From contig JAEMWC010000258.1 of assembly GCA_016490735.1 (NCBI GenBank), positions 290,001-354,000 of the forward strand: 64,000 nucleotides of DNA. Reading direction: 5' to 3'. Below are positions 11,451-23,774 of this stretch, piece by piece. Every line of letters begins with the position of its first letter. The stretch's first letter is position 1. The notes under the pieces were generated by a model, which saw nothing but the letters and a program-made list of their open reading frames with translations, did not search any database and was not told the DNA's origin. Made by a program: the position numbers and the translations under genes. The stretch comes from Pachyseris speciosa. Lineage: Eukaryota > Cnidaria > Anthozoa > Scleractinia > Pachyseridae.

Positions 11451-11689
11451 CAGGAAAACCTCGCATGATTGGGTTTTACAGCGAATAAGTCGCTATCCTC
11501 TGGATAAAACGTAGAATAACTGGTTCATCTATTTCACAGTGGCTTTCATAGTCTCTTTGCTCAATTCTCAACAAAATGTGGTCAGGTAGACTTTCTAAGG
11601 AGTCTTTCCAGTTGCTAGTGATTGAACTGACCATCACAGCAGAGAAGCAAGTGCACTGGAGTAGGATGGAAAGGAAAGAACATTCTTTA

Positions 11690-11757
11690 ATAGATAATTA
11701 CTGAGGCTCACAGCATTATATCCAATAATGCTGCAAGCTGAAGTAATTATCTATTAT
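11690..11757. repeat. Short foldback palindrome
   Basis: AATAGATAATTACT at the left pairs with AGTAATTATCTATT at the right, with CAGCATTAT/ATAATGCTG pairing inside: a 68-nt near-perfect hairpin abutting the outer end of IR2. Confidence 0.8.
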
Positions 11758-11815
11758 AATTACTGATCGTCATCCAAACCCATTGTTTTCTGCCTGTAAT
11801 TATATCACCGAATGT
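11750..11815 (+). repeat. Outermost left end of nested inverted repeat IR2
   Basis: AATTACTGATCGTCATCCAA through ATATCACCG is matched as reverse complement at 21485-21541, more than 9.6 kb away. It may be the terminal repeat of a large element that contains everything between. Confidence 0.7.
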
Positions 11816-13588
11816 CACCGTCCTTTTGTATTTTTTCGAAGACAATAAATCAAACAATAACATTGAATATATATTTTTATTCAAGGAGACGGTTAGATAA
11901 GCTATTGTTTTCATCAGTGACATGTAAATGTAAAAATGCAGCTCGCAGAAACGAGTTATCGACTGTGTGTTTGTCAAGGTAGACGTCAATCCGCATATTT
12001 AACGACGGCGGAAAGCCGCTCTGAAGGCAGTTTGGAAGAAGAGATTTTCGTCCGTCCCAAGCCCCCCTGCATTTTTTGCCGCGTTATTTTCGCCTCGCTC
12101 TACCGGTAGTCTGTTTACTATCTGAACGCCTGGAACTTACTTTTGGTCTTTGTAATTGCGTTGGTTTTGCGTAGTTGATAATAATCAGATCTTCCGAACG
12201 TTTTTCAGGAATGGGTGCGGCGTTGAGTAAAGCGGGTGGAAAATGTTTAATGGTATACCTTATTTAAGAGCCAATTTCTATAAATATCGAGAATCCGGCA
12301 TCACTCGTGAAATTTCGAAATTCTTCACATCTTGCCTGAATAACACCTATGGTGAGTTATTTTCGAAAACAGAATTCAAAGATCGTGAAGCGCTTGCTTT
12401 TTCCTGAAATCGAGGAAAGTTTGAAAAACGCCCTTTTACCGCCATGACCCTGCCGAAAATAGTGTAAAATGATACATTTTGTTATCGCCCGTGTAGATAA
12501 ACGCGGTGTCATCTATCAATGCGACTTGGCCAGATCATAAGGCATCTCTTGGTCTTTCCAAAGCATAAAATTATTTTGGAAAAGCTACCGGTATATAACT
12601 GTTTTTGACCTTTAAAAATACCCCAGTTCAAACGCCTCAGCGAATGAGCTAATTTTAGCTACCTTCCACACCACAAAATGCCCACTGGTACATACAATTT
12701 AACGTTGAAATTAGTATTTTCTTAAAGTGCATATTTTGTGCTCTGTTGTGTTAAAATTTCTTCCGCGGCCCGACAAAACTGCTCCGTCGAGAGACAGAAA
12801 CGTGAAGTCAAGTTTTGCATCGCCGCCATTCTTGAAATCAACATGAACCTTGCCTTGCTCGAACCAGAGCTTCGTCAAGAACTAAAAGTCTGCCGATGGA
12901 AACCTTAACTCGCTATTCTGAACGCCTAAGGATTACAGTACAATTCTAAGCTTACTGTTTTCAATCTGTCTGAGAGTGATAACCTTCAACATAAATTTTG
13001 ACAAGGTCAGAGTAGGTGATGAAATTATGTAACTCGACGCTGATTAACACGGCAATTTCCAAGTGACTTTAATTACGTACGCTCGTTCTGAACTGCTTCT
13101 TTCCTCGAACTATCACCTTTGTAAAGTTATGATGTTATGATATCTTCATTGAATACTACTTGGCTATCATCTTTGGTTTAATACAGAAACGTTGCTGTAC
13201 TTTGCCTGTAAAGAGAAATTTGTTACAAGTAGATGCGTGACGTTGACCAAAGGATTGACAAAAACAACGCTTTTGGATAACCGATAATATTTTCATTTGA
13301 ACTTTGCATCAGCGTTCGAGTCGAACAGGTGGAATAAAAAGACTACAAAATTATCTTACCTTTTAAAATTGCCTTGTACACATGTCCAGTGAAGGGAAGC
13401 ACGTTTGGAAGAGATGCGTATAAATAATCAGGTGTTGAATCGAATGTCATCCCATTTTACATGGAGATACGTTGTTTAGGGAAACTGTGACAAATTCCAT
13501 GAAGATCCAGCGATTTGAAACTTGTTCACTGTGAGTCCAGTGATTCCATTCGATGACGTGCGCATCTTTCTTTACCAGGCAAACGAAC

Positions 13589-14347
13589 AGGGACTTTAAG
13601 CAAGGACTACGGAAGCGTCTAGTACGGCGGGTTTTGACCACGGAAGAATGGGACGAATACGTAGAGTCCACCGAGTTTACATTAAGCAAGCCGTACTACG
13701 TCGCGTCGTACGGCAAGTTTCGGTGAAGTGGGTACGTCATACCATCGTTTAAAGAAATAAGAGACTTGCTTGTTCTATCCAACGGTGTTAATTTTATTTC
13801 TGCACACAACACAACATCATTTTGTTGACTCCATTCCAACAAAATTAATTTATAACTTATGCTTAATGTCAAACTTGATTTTCTAATACGCATTTCTCGC
13901 CTAAGTACACGTTCTAATAAGTAAATTATTTCCATAATGAAAGGTTTCCTCATTCGATTATAAGGAAAAGCCGTGCCAAGAATCGTGAAAGCTGATTACG
14001 CGTTGCTTTCACAGCTCGCCAGAAAAACGTAGTTTGGGTCTTACGCCTGCTACTACATTTAGGACTCAAAATCGACAGACGTTTTCTTAGAAATCATCAA
14101 GGACGGCCAGAAACGGGTAAAATATTTATATGTTGCCATTTAGGTTCAAACACTGGCGTACCTAGCATGAACAGTGCAGGAAAATACATCAACAGACTTA
14201 CGTACTTTCCACTACGGCCCGCCATGATATCCTACGTATTCGGTAAGGTGACTACGGCTTGAAACCAGGCCATTGACGTGGGGCTGGCAAAAAAATTACT
14301 TCCGGTCACCGTATTAGACGCTTCCGTAGTCCTTGCTTAAAGTCCCT
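13589..14347. mobile_element. 759-bp TIR element in IR2 left arm
   Basis: Ends AGGGACTTTAAGCAAGGACT and AGTCCTTGCTTAAAGTCCCT are perfect inverted repeats that extend about 32-36 bp. The right arm of IR2 supplies the empty site (TTGGTACGGA...AAACATTCG continuous there). The target duplication is short and unclear (AA or similar). No transposase frame. Confidence 0.85.
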
Positions 14348-14755
14348 AATGTTTCGATTGAACTGTCTAGCTCGACAGCGCACTGTTTGGGCACATTTTT
14401 CTTTGTATAATTTTGGTACTAGGGGGAGGGGTAGTGAACTAGCGAAGTAAATGGGGTAGGGGGTAGTGGTGGAATGAAGATATCCCTGTAAAGAAATGTG
14501 GTTATAACAAAATTTTGTACAATTTCTTCTTTTCAGAAAATTGTTTACTCACCTCCATCACCTGTCCCTGCTCAAAAAATACAATAAGGTCCTACCTAAA
14601 ATTGCGGCATGTCCTCTCGTATATTTTCACTGTTTTGATTCCATACTCCAGATACCCAAATAAATGTTTTGTCCTAAAGTTCAAGGTTTTCTTTTCGAAG
14701 GTCACAAAAACTAGTAAACGGAAACTTAACGGTATCTATGCATATAATTAATATA

Positions 14756-15228
14756 CCGTATTTATTCGATTAACCGCCCGGGGCGCTTATTAAATTTTTG
14801 GACCTTGAGAGTGGGCGCTTATTCGAGGTGGGCGCTTGTTCGAGGCTGAGCGCTTATTAAATTTTCACCATTTTCAGCAAGTACAGTATGTTTATTTTGC
14901 AAGAAAACAATAAATGGTAAGAACAAAACGCGAAGATATGTAACAAAACAAAGTCTCCGTCTTTGGTGAAGTCTCTTATCGGTACTTATTCAATTTCAAT
15001 CCTTGAAGACAATGAATCTAGAGATTGTAAGCCACTGAGTAAATAATAATCAACACTACTTTCGTGCACTTCAGTGTCATATTTTGGGGGTCTGAGTGGA
15101 GAGGGGGTAGGGTGGGGATGGGCGCTTATTCGAGGCTGGGCGCTTATTAATTTTTTCTACCTTTAGGATGGGCGCTTATTCGAAGTGGGCGCTAATTCGA
15201 GGTTGGGCGCTTATTCGAATAAATACGG
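14756..15228. mobile_element. 473-bp TIR element with TA duplication
   Basis: Ends CCGTATTTATTCGATTAACC and a terminal GCGCTTATTCGAATAAATAC plus GG, flanked by TA on both sides (14754-14755, 15229-15230), as in Tc1/mariner-type insertions. The interior repeats GGGCGCTTATTCGAGG-like units at least six times, in one orientation. Non-coding. Confidence 0.85.
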
Positions 15229-15575
15229 TAAGGGCCTTTTCTGTTAACGAACGAGGAGGACTACTAATTCTTGCGGGAAGGCTATTTATGACTCTTTCTT
15301 TCGAAACGTTGGACTCGGCACATAGCCCCGGAAGTAGGCCCTCCCACAGTTTTCCAACCTTCTTGGCTTTCACCAAAGAGCATAGCGCGTACCGGATATG
15401 CGGATCTACAAGAATTGGGTGGCTGATATACGGAAAAACACAGTCATTTGCCGCAGTGATATTCACTTGTTCCTCTGCTTCGAGGGAACCTTTCCTCACC
15501 AGCAGTTACTGTCGCAGTTTCGTGGCGAAAACTGTAAAATAAGACGAGACTTGTTGGGGAAATAGAATTTCCGTG

Positions 15576-16974
15576 GCAGTCAGCTGTTTACAGTCTCTCG
15601 CCATCGAGGTCCCGTGTCCCGTGTGCTCGCCGAATTTCTTTGGCGACTACATCCGAATGCTGTTACCTTCTGGTGGCCTGGTCAATGGATAAGGTTCTCC
15701 ACAAGATAACACTTCTGATTTTCCCGAAGTCTTACGGCCCCGGCTTCCTGCCCTCTTGGTTTCTTTTAAAGCCCAGCTCTCCTTACTGGGCAACCTTGTT
15801 TCCAGGGCTTTTTCCCTTTGTCCCAAGTAAGGGAAAAAGTCTTGGGAACGAGGTAGCTTACTGGGCTGATAGTAACTGGAAGAACTGACGACGGTAGCGA
15901 CTTGGACAGAAGGAGGAAGGCCTGCACTCTCCGTAGGACCCATAGTTAAGTTGGGCAAATTCCATCATGGGATGACTATTGTGAGACAGTTTTCTTCTGT
16001 CTCCAGAGACAAATGTTGCCCGATTGTGCCGCCGATGCCTTCAATCCTGTCCCTGTTTAAGATCTGCTCATTTTGGATACCTCGTTTGAGAAAAGCCGAG
16101 CATGCAAAAAGCATTATAGAATTCGAATTTTTAAAAACGTTGTTGGTTTTGGCACATGCAGACACCGCGCCACCAGCGTTCATACCCTGTTTAAGGCATC
16201 GGGTCCAGGAAGGCATCCTGTTCAAGACGCTAAATAGTGAAATTGTATTTAGATTCATGACCCAAAAAACCAGCCCCTTTTTGGCGGCACATACCCGCTT
16301 TTACATCAATAAAGGGAGTGGCCGCCGGGAGGCTAGGTACAGGGGCCCGGGGTGACAACGTCGTCTCCAGGAAGCTTATCCCTTCACCTTTGAATAGGAA
16401 AGCGCCCTGGGGACGCGGCTGAGTGGTGTATATATATGGCCTATACGAGAACGTGCCGCTGGATAGGGTGTATGGTTTTTAATCAATCTGTCTTAAACAT
16501 GCTAAACAGGGTATACAATTTCAAGCGAGTCTGTTCTAATCAGGGTTCGCCTGGATCTGTCCTAACAGGGTGTGGTTACAAAAGACTATCGACGAATCTT
16601 TACAAATCCGAAATCGAAAACGTTTATCTGCATTTATTTAGCATTGCAGGTCATGAATCACCATTAGCTCATTTTCAGGACTAGATATCAGCTCTATTGT
16701 TTGAAAACAAGATGGCGTTGCCCAACACAGGACAGGTATTCCTAAATTTTCCTCGCTTTTTCGCGTGCGCTCGCCCAAAATATCTGAGAGCTTCGAAAAG
16801 GCTACTAAACAAGGTAAGGGTTTCAAAACCCGAGCGGCACTCTTATACCCAAACATGTGTCAGGTACCTCCCTGTGGTGGGTGGGGGAGGGGGGCAGGTG
16901 TTGCATCATACATCATAAAATGTTAAGTGCGGCGAGCCTTTGGCTCAGATGAAGAAATACTGTTCTCTTCCACG
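15576..16974. other. Loop of IR2, no supported gene
   Basis: Contains frames on both strands (15647-15958 minus, 15951-16355 plus, 15965-16258 minus) that lack recognisable domains. Degenerate AACAGGGT-type direct repeats occur at 16490-16570, and a G-rich run at 16872-16896. AAGATGGCG near 16710 belongs to a motif common in this genome type. I see no RNA gene. Confidence 0.45.
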
Positions 16975-18938
16975 GAATTTCTGTTTCTACGGCACGTTCT
17001 TCCTTTTTTTTTAATTTTTTATTTGACAGCGAAATTGCGACAGTAAGTGACGAAGCAAGATGGGCTTCCAGGAGAGGAAAAAGTGAATTTCCCTGCGGAA
17101 AAAGACTGTCTGTGCTTTCGAGAGACTACTTCCGGGTGCTATGTGACAACTACATGAAGTTATGACTGCCAAACAGCGCCAAAAATAGCCTACTCGCAAC
17201 ACAGAAGCCTATTCCACGCTACTTTTCCCTTTTATATTTCATGTGACCATCGAAAAGGAAACCTTGGACAGAACATTTATTTGGGTATCTCGAGTATGGA
17301 ATCGAAAGAGTGAAAATAAAATGCGAGGACATGCAGCAATTTTAGGTAGGAACTATTGCATTTTTAAGCAGGTAGGAGTGGTGGAGAAAAAAAAAGAAAA
17401 CTGAAAAGAAGTATTTTTGTTAACTTTGCTTTTAAAAAGAATACCTTTCACTCTTACTCCACGTTTCCTTCACAGGGATATCTTTCACACCACAACTACC
17501 CCCTACCCCATTTACTTCGCTTGTCCACTACCCCTCCCCCCTGGTACCAAAATTATACAAAGAAAAATGCGCGCAAACAGTGCGCTATTCGAGCTAGACA
17601 GTTCAATCGAAACATTCGCTTGCTTGGTACGGAAAGATAAGCACGTCTTCGAATGGAATCACTGGACTCACAGTAAAGTTTCAAATCGCTGGATCTTCAC
17701 GGAATTTGTCACGGTTTCCCTAAACGACGTATCTCCATGTCTAAAAATGGGATGACATTCGATTCAACACCTGATTATTTATACGCATCTCTTCCAAACG
17801 TGCTTTCCTTGACTGGACATGTGAACAGGGCAAATTTAAAAGGTAAGGTATTTCTGAAGTCTTTTTATTCCACCTGTTCGACTCGAACGCTATTGCAAAG
17901 TTCAAATGAAAATATTATCGGTTATCCAAAAGTATTGCTTTTGCCAATCCTTTGGTCAACGTCACGCATCTACATGTAACAAATTTCTCTTTACAGGCAA
18001 AGTACAGCAACGTTTCTGTATTAAACCAAAGATGATAGCCAAGTAGTATTCAATGAAGATATCATAACATCATAACTTTACAAAGGTGATAGTTCGAGGA
18101 AAGAAGCAGTTCAGAACGAGCGTACGTAATTAAAGTCACTTGGAAATTGCCGTGTTAATCAGCGTCGAGTTACATAATTTCATCACCTACTCTGACCTTG
18201 TCAAAATTTATGTTGAAGGTTATCACTCTCAGACAGATTGAAAACAGTAAGCTTAGAATTGTACTGTAATCCTTAGGCGTTCAGAATAGCGAGTTAAGGT
18301 TTCCATCGGCAGACTTTTAGTTCTTGACGAAGCTCTGGTTCGAGCAAGGCAAGGTTCATGTTGATTTCAAGAATGGCGGCGATGCAAAACTTGACTTCAC
18401 GTTTCTGTCTCTCGACGGAGCAGTTTTGTCGGGCCGCGGAAGAAATTTTAACACAACAGAGCACAAAATATGTACTTTAAGAAAATACTAATTTCAACGT
18501 TAAATTGTATGTACCAGTGGGCATTTTGTGGTGTGGAAGGTAGCTAAAATTAGCTCATTCGCTGAGGCGTTTGAACTGGGGTATTTTTAAAGGTCAAAAA
18601 CAGTTATATACCAGTAGCTTTTCTAAAATAATTTTATGCTTTGGAAAGACCAAGAGATGCCTTATGATCTGGCCAAGTCGCATTGATAGATGACACCGCG
18701 TTTATCTACACGAGCGATAACAAAATGTATCATTTTACACTATTTTCGGCAGCGTCATGGCGGTAAAAGGGCGTTTTTCAAACTTTCCTCGATTTCAGGA
18801 AAAAGCAAGCGCTTCACGATCTTTGAATTCTGTTTTTGAAAATAATTCGCCATAGGTGTTATTCAGGCAAGATGTGAAGAATTTCGAAATTACACGAGTG
18901 ACGCCGGATTCTCTGTATTTACAGAAATTGGCTCTTAA
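16975..18938 (-). repeat. Right arm of inverted repeat IR2
   Basis: Reverse complement of 12263-15575 without the two elements inserted in that arm. Identity looks high in the outer two thirds (17220-18938) and clearly lower towards the loop (16975-17210). The plus frame 17417-17755 is the mirror of the minus frame in the left arm. Confidence 0.8.
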
Positions 18939-19226
18939 ACTGCTGAAACCGCTGCCGAAAATTGAAATATATGTTACATAGGTGATGGAAACTTTTAGTT
19001 GGGAATCTTCTTTGTATTAAAGGTACTTTTTGTGGCATTTTTGGTTGTTTGTAGAGTCAAAAATATGGGGAAAGCGCTTCACCAGTGAACATATGGACGC
19101 ATGAATTTGAAGCGTGCTGCATTATTAAAACCCGCAGTAATATTTCTAATATTGCAGCATGTTTGTTTTAGCACGTTTAGTAACGGATTACCCCTGACTA
19201 TTTTCCTGCCACCAAAATAGAGCTTC
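18939..19226. other. Unpaired spacer in IR2
   Basis: No match in the left half and no gene. It ends with AGCTTC, the target site of the 2.2-kb element. Confidence 0.5.
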
Positions 19227-21432
19227 GGTCCGTGGGTCATTCGTCCATTCAATTTTCAATTCAAATTAAAAATTGAAAATCGATGTCAATTTTTGATTTT
19301 CCTTTCTTTTTTTCTCGCGAAATCAATAAACGCGTATTTTTAAACATTTAACCGTTTTCACGTTTATAAGGAACAAAAATAACACTCAGACTTTTATTTT
19401 TTTGCAGTTACCATTGAATAGAAAATCAAACAAGCTATGGCATTTATTTATTAGCAGGAAAACCATTGTCGTAATCTCGTTTCGTCTACGATTACATGAA
19501 TTTAGAGGAAAGTCCAAAATTGAAAATTGCGATCAATTTTCAATTTTTGCTTTTGTGCGAAGAATTGATCAATCGTGTGCAGTCAGAGTGACAAAAGTAC
19601 CCAAGAGGGGGTGGGGGAGGGAATGCTTTGCCGCCATCTTGAATGCTGGAAAGACCCTAAGAGAACTGGCTTTAGGAAGGGAAGTGGGAAATTTAAACAG
19701 CTTGAGCAGTCTTCACCAGTATCTCCGGCTAAATATGGACGACGTATTAAAGCGTCGAGTGCTTAAAGATCATTGTTGTGACTCAGCCGAAAACACACTC
19801 TGAAGTCAGTTTATTGCTAAACGAAGCGTATCCTGATAGGAGAGGCCTTCGTTTGAGGCCAGTTAAAAGGTTTTGTTTTAAGTATGCCGGGATACACGTG
19901 CAAAATTGCCTGTCAAATGAAGAACGCAAGTTGTTGCTTGGGTTGGTGCGCTTGAACTGTTAGTTTTGGTTGTAAATAAATAAATAAAATTCTGATATAT
20001 TTGCTCGTTAGTCTTCATCATTTGTGCATATCTTACATGCATCCAACTTCTCAATTTGCTCCCTTTTTGATGAGGGAGAAGGAAACACTCGAGAAAGTCT
20101 TGAAGCCGATAAGTAAGACGCTGCGATGCGAAGTCTAAGATTCTCCGTCGGTTTTCTTTTCCTCGAGCGTTTCAAGCAAGAAAATCAGGTAATAATACGT
20201 GAAAATTTATGTAATAATTTATGATGTATCCTATGGCTATTGCATCAATTTGTCAGATTTGCATTTACATTTCCATAAAATACCTTGCTTCTCTTAGCAA
20301 CACACATACTTTAGAATGTGTTTTCCGCTGACTTACAGCAGGATCTTTACTTATCATGAGACCAGTAAGGCCCCACGCGCTTTTCATTCCAAACTATTGA
20401 GAAAATTCCCGTCTGAAAGCCGTGTATTTTATTGCAAGTAGGCGCGCGTTTCTCAAAACTCCCGAAAACTTCATTAGCGTCGGTGACAAAAATTCAATTT
20501 CTAATGTTTTTAATAATCTTTTAAGAAAGCACCCTATTTATAGGCGGCCCAAGTCGCTAGTACCAATCGACTGAAAACGAACTTGAAAAATACTTCTCGG
20601 GCCTAAAATGTTTTCTGGGGTATTGAGAAACGCACGCCAGGGCCGAAAAATGCAGTACGGCCCTGTTAGGAACACGTGCGGTCCCGAGGGATACGATTTT
20701 AGAGCATTTCGTCGCGTTTAACCATTTAACAACCAGAAAGCAAATACAAAAAACCACATTACATCAATTTTCTGTGCAAATTTGTTGCTTCGTCTTCTAC
20801 GCCTTTCACAAAGAGTCTAAGGAGGCCATATGATAAAACATTGGTCCGTAAGCCATGACCTCGAGCCAAATATTTTTCTTTCCGTACCGACCTGACTCAG
20901 TCAATAAGTACATACTCGACGCCTACGTCGTCCACATTTAGCCGGGGATAGTGGTGGAGACTGCTCAAGCTGTTTAAATTTCCCACTTCCGTTCCTATAA
21001 AAGCTAGTTCCAGCATTCAAGATGGCGGCAAAGCATTCCCTCCCCCACCCCCTCTTGGGTACTTTTGTCACTCTGACTGCACACGATTGATCAATTCTTC
21101 GCACAAAAGCAAAAATTGAAAATTGATCGCAATTTTCAATTTTGGACTTTCTTGTAAATTCATGTAACCGCAGCTGAAACGAGATTACGACAATGGTTTT
21201 CCTGCTAATAAATAAATGCCATAGCTTGTTTGATTTACTATTCAATGGTAACTGCACAAAAATAAAAGTCTGAGTGTTATTTTGGTTCCTTATAAACGTG
21301 AAAACGGTTAAATGTTTAAAAATACGCGTTTATTGATTTCGCGAGAAAAAAAGAAAGGAAAATCAAAAATTGACATCGATTTTCAATTTTTAATTTGAAT
21401 TGAAAATTGAATGGACGAATGACCCACGGACC
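19227..21432. mobile_element. Complete 2.2-kb foldback/TIR element with 6-bp TSD
   Basis: Begins GGTCCGTGGGTCATTCGTCC and ends with its reverse complement. The inverted arms are about 530 bp each (19227-19760, 20915-21432), rich in CAATTTTCAATTTTTG-type tracts. AGCTTC flanks it exactly on both sides (19221-19226, 21433-21438). The 1.15-kb core contains one short frame and a second diverged inverted pair (GCGCGCGTTTCTCAA near 20442 against TTGAGAAACGCACGCC near 20622). No transposase is recognisable, so it is probably non-autonomous. Confidence 0.9.
19751..19963 (+). CDS. Unassigned terminal-exon-like frame
   Basis: A 70-codon frame bounded upstream by a stop at 19748 and ending at TAG 19961. 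It reads RGLRLRPVKRFCFKYAGIHV and ends LSNEERKLLLGLVRLNC. AATAAATAAATAAAATT follows within 20-40 bases and could serve as a polyadenylation signal. I do not recognise the family. It sits in the core of the 2.2-kb foldback element, so it may be captured host sequence or the last exon of a lost transposon protein. No ATG start is needed if it is an internal-to-terminal exon. Confidence 0.25.
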   Translation, partial: SVECLKIIVVTQPKTHSEVSLLLNEAYPDRRGLRLRPVKRFCFKYAGIHVQNCLSNEERKLLLGLVRLNC

Positions 21433-21484
21433 AGCTTCCCCGTTTCTCTAACGCACTTAATTTGATATATTTTTACTCTGCACT

Positions 21485-21541
21485 CGGTGATATAATCCAG
21501 GCAGAAAACAATGGGTTTGGATGACGATCAGTAATTATATA
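21485..21541 (-). repeat. Outermost right end of IR2
   Basis: Reverse complement of 11750-11815 (GGCAGAAAACAATGGGTTTG, GACGATCAGTAATTAT). Confidence 0.7.
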
Positions 21542-22072
21542 ATTATATTCCTGTAACTGAAGCCTTCACCATCAAAAGCAATTCTCGACCCTATTTCGTT
21601 GCTTCTTCTTCTTCTTCTTCTTTTTTTTTTTTTTTTTGTCAGCTCCAGTCCCTTTAACTGCGCTTTTAACACAGCACTGTTTGCATTGATATTTCAAAAA
21701 AAAAAAAGGAGTCGGTGTGGGTCATCGGTTTTTAAACATAAGAAAAGATGCCGGTAAAACAGTTTCCAACTTGCGGTATTTGATACTGGAAGAGCCTTAG
21801 AACAGTCGCATTTTGTTTTTCGGTGATCACTCAGTCACATACTAGAGACATTGTGTTTTCTTGTTGTTCATTATATCTTTTCTTTTCTTTTTTTTTTCTT
21901 TGTCTACTTATTTTATTTTAATGTGTTTTTCCCGAAGGACTACTAAACAGATTTGTTTCGGAGCCATCCTTGAGAACACTATTCTTTCTTTATTCTTCAG
22001 GTGTTTGCTCAAATTCACTTCAACTTTCCTGTGCGCCACTGTTTGCGTGACACTTTAAAATGTCAGAGTGTC
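21542..22072. other. No gene; TTC/T-rich tracts
   Basis: (TTC)n followed by poly-T at 21602-21639 and further T-rich stretches (21875-21905). The 65-codon frame at 21861-22058 is T-tract derived. Confidence 0.55.
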
Positions 22073-22846
22073 TGATTCGTGGGGCTTAAAACACGAATGC
22101 TTGGGAAAAACAGGCACAGGAGGTTACCGTGTCTCCCGTAATCTTGTCTTTAGGGTCCCTACTTTCAGGGCTCCTCGACACAAGGATTCCAAATTTTAAC
22201 GATGAATCTCGTGACTATGATCTATTTCACATTAATTATGGCGTTGCTCTTTTCCAGCTGTGATGTTTCTGTTTTGCATTGCATAGAAATGTTTCAAATC
22301 TCATTGGCCCACCAAAATTTTCATAAAAATAGTCGTCCTCGTTGAAGTGTCACTTTTTCAGCGGACTAACGGACCAACGGATTCCCCGCAGCAGCTATCT
22401 ATATGCATCTACCATCTACCATTTTCATCAGTTAAGAGAAGCGTCTTCGAAGTCATGTTTAAAATCATCTTCAAAAATACGTGGTGTGATGAGAGTATAC
22501 TGACTATAAAAGATATTCGCTTCGTTGGTCTAACATGTGCTCGTTGCGCCGTTTCGTTGTTACAAAATTGCTGGCTTCGTTTCAGTACCTTAGTGTGTCC
22601 AGTAAAATGCTAGGAAATACTAGGTTTTCCGGCTGTTGGTCAGTCGCATGCCAAAGCTAACTGAAATAAATCGCAAAACGTTCGAGAAAATAAGTTAATA
22701 ATAAAGGTCTTAGGCGAGAAAAAAGTATACACGCGGTTCGGCTTTTTTTTTGTTTGTGGTTTCATCATCTATCAGCATAGTTTCCCTTCTTAGGCTGTGT
22801 TGGTCGCGCGGAAGTTGTGTTAAAACTTTCCGTTTTCGCATTTTAG

Positions 22847-22897
22847 GTACAGGAAAAATTTTTGGTAACTGCAGTGATAAAGAGAGAAAAATTAAAA
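22847..22897 (+). pseudogene. Caspase-linked small exon X, copy A
   Basis: A 51-nt exon-like unit preceded by CGCATTTTAG and followed by GTATGTATAA. It reads TGKIFGNCSDKERKIK in phase 1-1. Its paralogues at 23492-23542 and 37583-37633 are also exactly 51 nt with AG before and GTATGTA after, despite sequence differences, which argues for past or present coding use. Copy A lies in the duplicate that lacks the caspase domain. Confidence 0.45.
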
Positions 22898-23491
22898 GTA
22901 TGTATAACATCCCGTTACTGTCTGTTTAAAATTTTCGAAATCTATTCGCCTGTACTCAGTAAAGCTAAAGACCGACTAAATAGCATACAGCAAGTTACGA
23001 ATAGTAACGAAAAGCCGTTATTGGTTATTACAATTCAAGAATCGTAGGGTTAATTTCAGTTTCCATTAATCAAATACTGATACTGTCAAAACCATGAAAG
23101 ATATTATAAAAGATATTAGTTTCGTTGATCTAATATGTTGATGAAAACGGTACTTATTGCGCCATTTCGGTGTTACAAAATTGGTGGCTTCGTTTCAGTC
23201 AATGTACCTTATTGTGTCCAGTAAAATGCTATGAAATACTAGGTTTTCCGGCTGTTGGTCAGTCGCATACCAAAGCTAACTGAAACAAATCGCAAAACAG
23301 TTTTAATTAATGAATAATTAATAAACGAAACCGCGTTTTCTTGAGTTCACGAAAATAAGTTGATAAAAAGTATACACCTGGTTCGGCACTGTTTTTGTTT
23401 GTGGTTTTGCCATCTATGGGCAAAGTTTCCCTTCTTAGGCTGTGTTGCTCGCGAGGAAGTTGTGTTAAAACTCTCCGTTTTCGCATTTTAG

Positions 23492-23542
23492 GTACAGGAA
23501 AAAATGTTGCTAACCTCAGTGGTAAAGAGAGAAAAAGTAAAG
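23492..23542 (+). pseudogene. Caspase-linked small exon X, copy B
   Basis: 51 nt between TTTTAG and GTATGTATAA, reading TGKNVANLSGKERKSK. It belongs to the tandem segment 23098-23770. Its flanks share with copy C an insertion (TGATGAAAA at 23140-23148) that copy A lacks, so B is the closer relative of C. Confidence 0.45.
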
Positions 23543-23774
23543 GTATGTATAATTTCCCGTTACTGTCTGTTTAAAATTTTTCCAAATGTACTCGCCTGTA
23601 CTCAGTAAAGCTAAAGAGCGACTAAATAGCATGCAGCAAGTTACAAATAGTAAAGAAAAGCCGTTATTGGCAATTACAGTTCAAGAATCCTAGGGTTAAT
23701 TTTAGTTCCCATTAATCAAATACCGTTACAGTCAAAACCAAAATACGCAATATCTTAGCTAAATAGCTCTCAGT

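Larger units (their letters stand above)
12263..15575 (+). repeat. Left arm of inverted repeat IR2
   Basis: Reverse-complement match to 16975-18938. Continuous homology runs from TTAAGAGCCAATTTC at 12264 inward to about 14735; a more diverged but collinear block (15230-15575) follows after a TIR element at 14756-15228. Another TIR element (13589-14347) also interrupts this arm only. A frame ending EFVTVSLNNVSPCKMG on minus (13447-13689) is conserved in both arms, but the arms are similar throughout, so this is not evidence of coding. No gene is supported. Confidence 0.8.

Noticed and set aside
15176..15499. Minus-strand 107-codon ORF as an exon
   Set aside because: It lies in a diverged arm of IR2, runs into the terminal repeat of a TIR element, and shows no domain or reliable splice sites.
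13447..17755. Conserved ORF pair (EWNHWTHS) as a real gene
   Set aside because: The two frames are mirror images in the arms of IR2, which are similar throughout; conservation is not specific to coding.
22710..22910. Minus-strand ORF (KMRKRKVLTQLPRDQHS) conserved at 37374-37643
   Set aside because: It is the complement of the exon X region and is shared only because the segments are duplicates; the plus-strand splice signals explain the conservation better.
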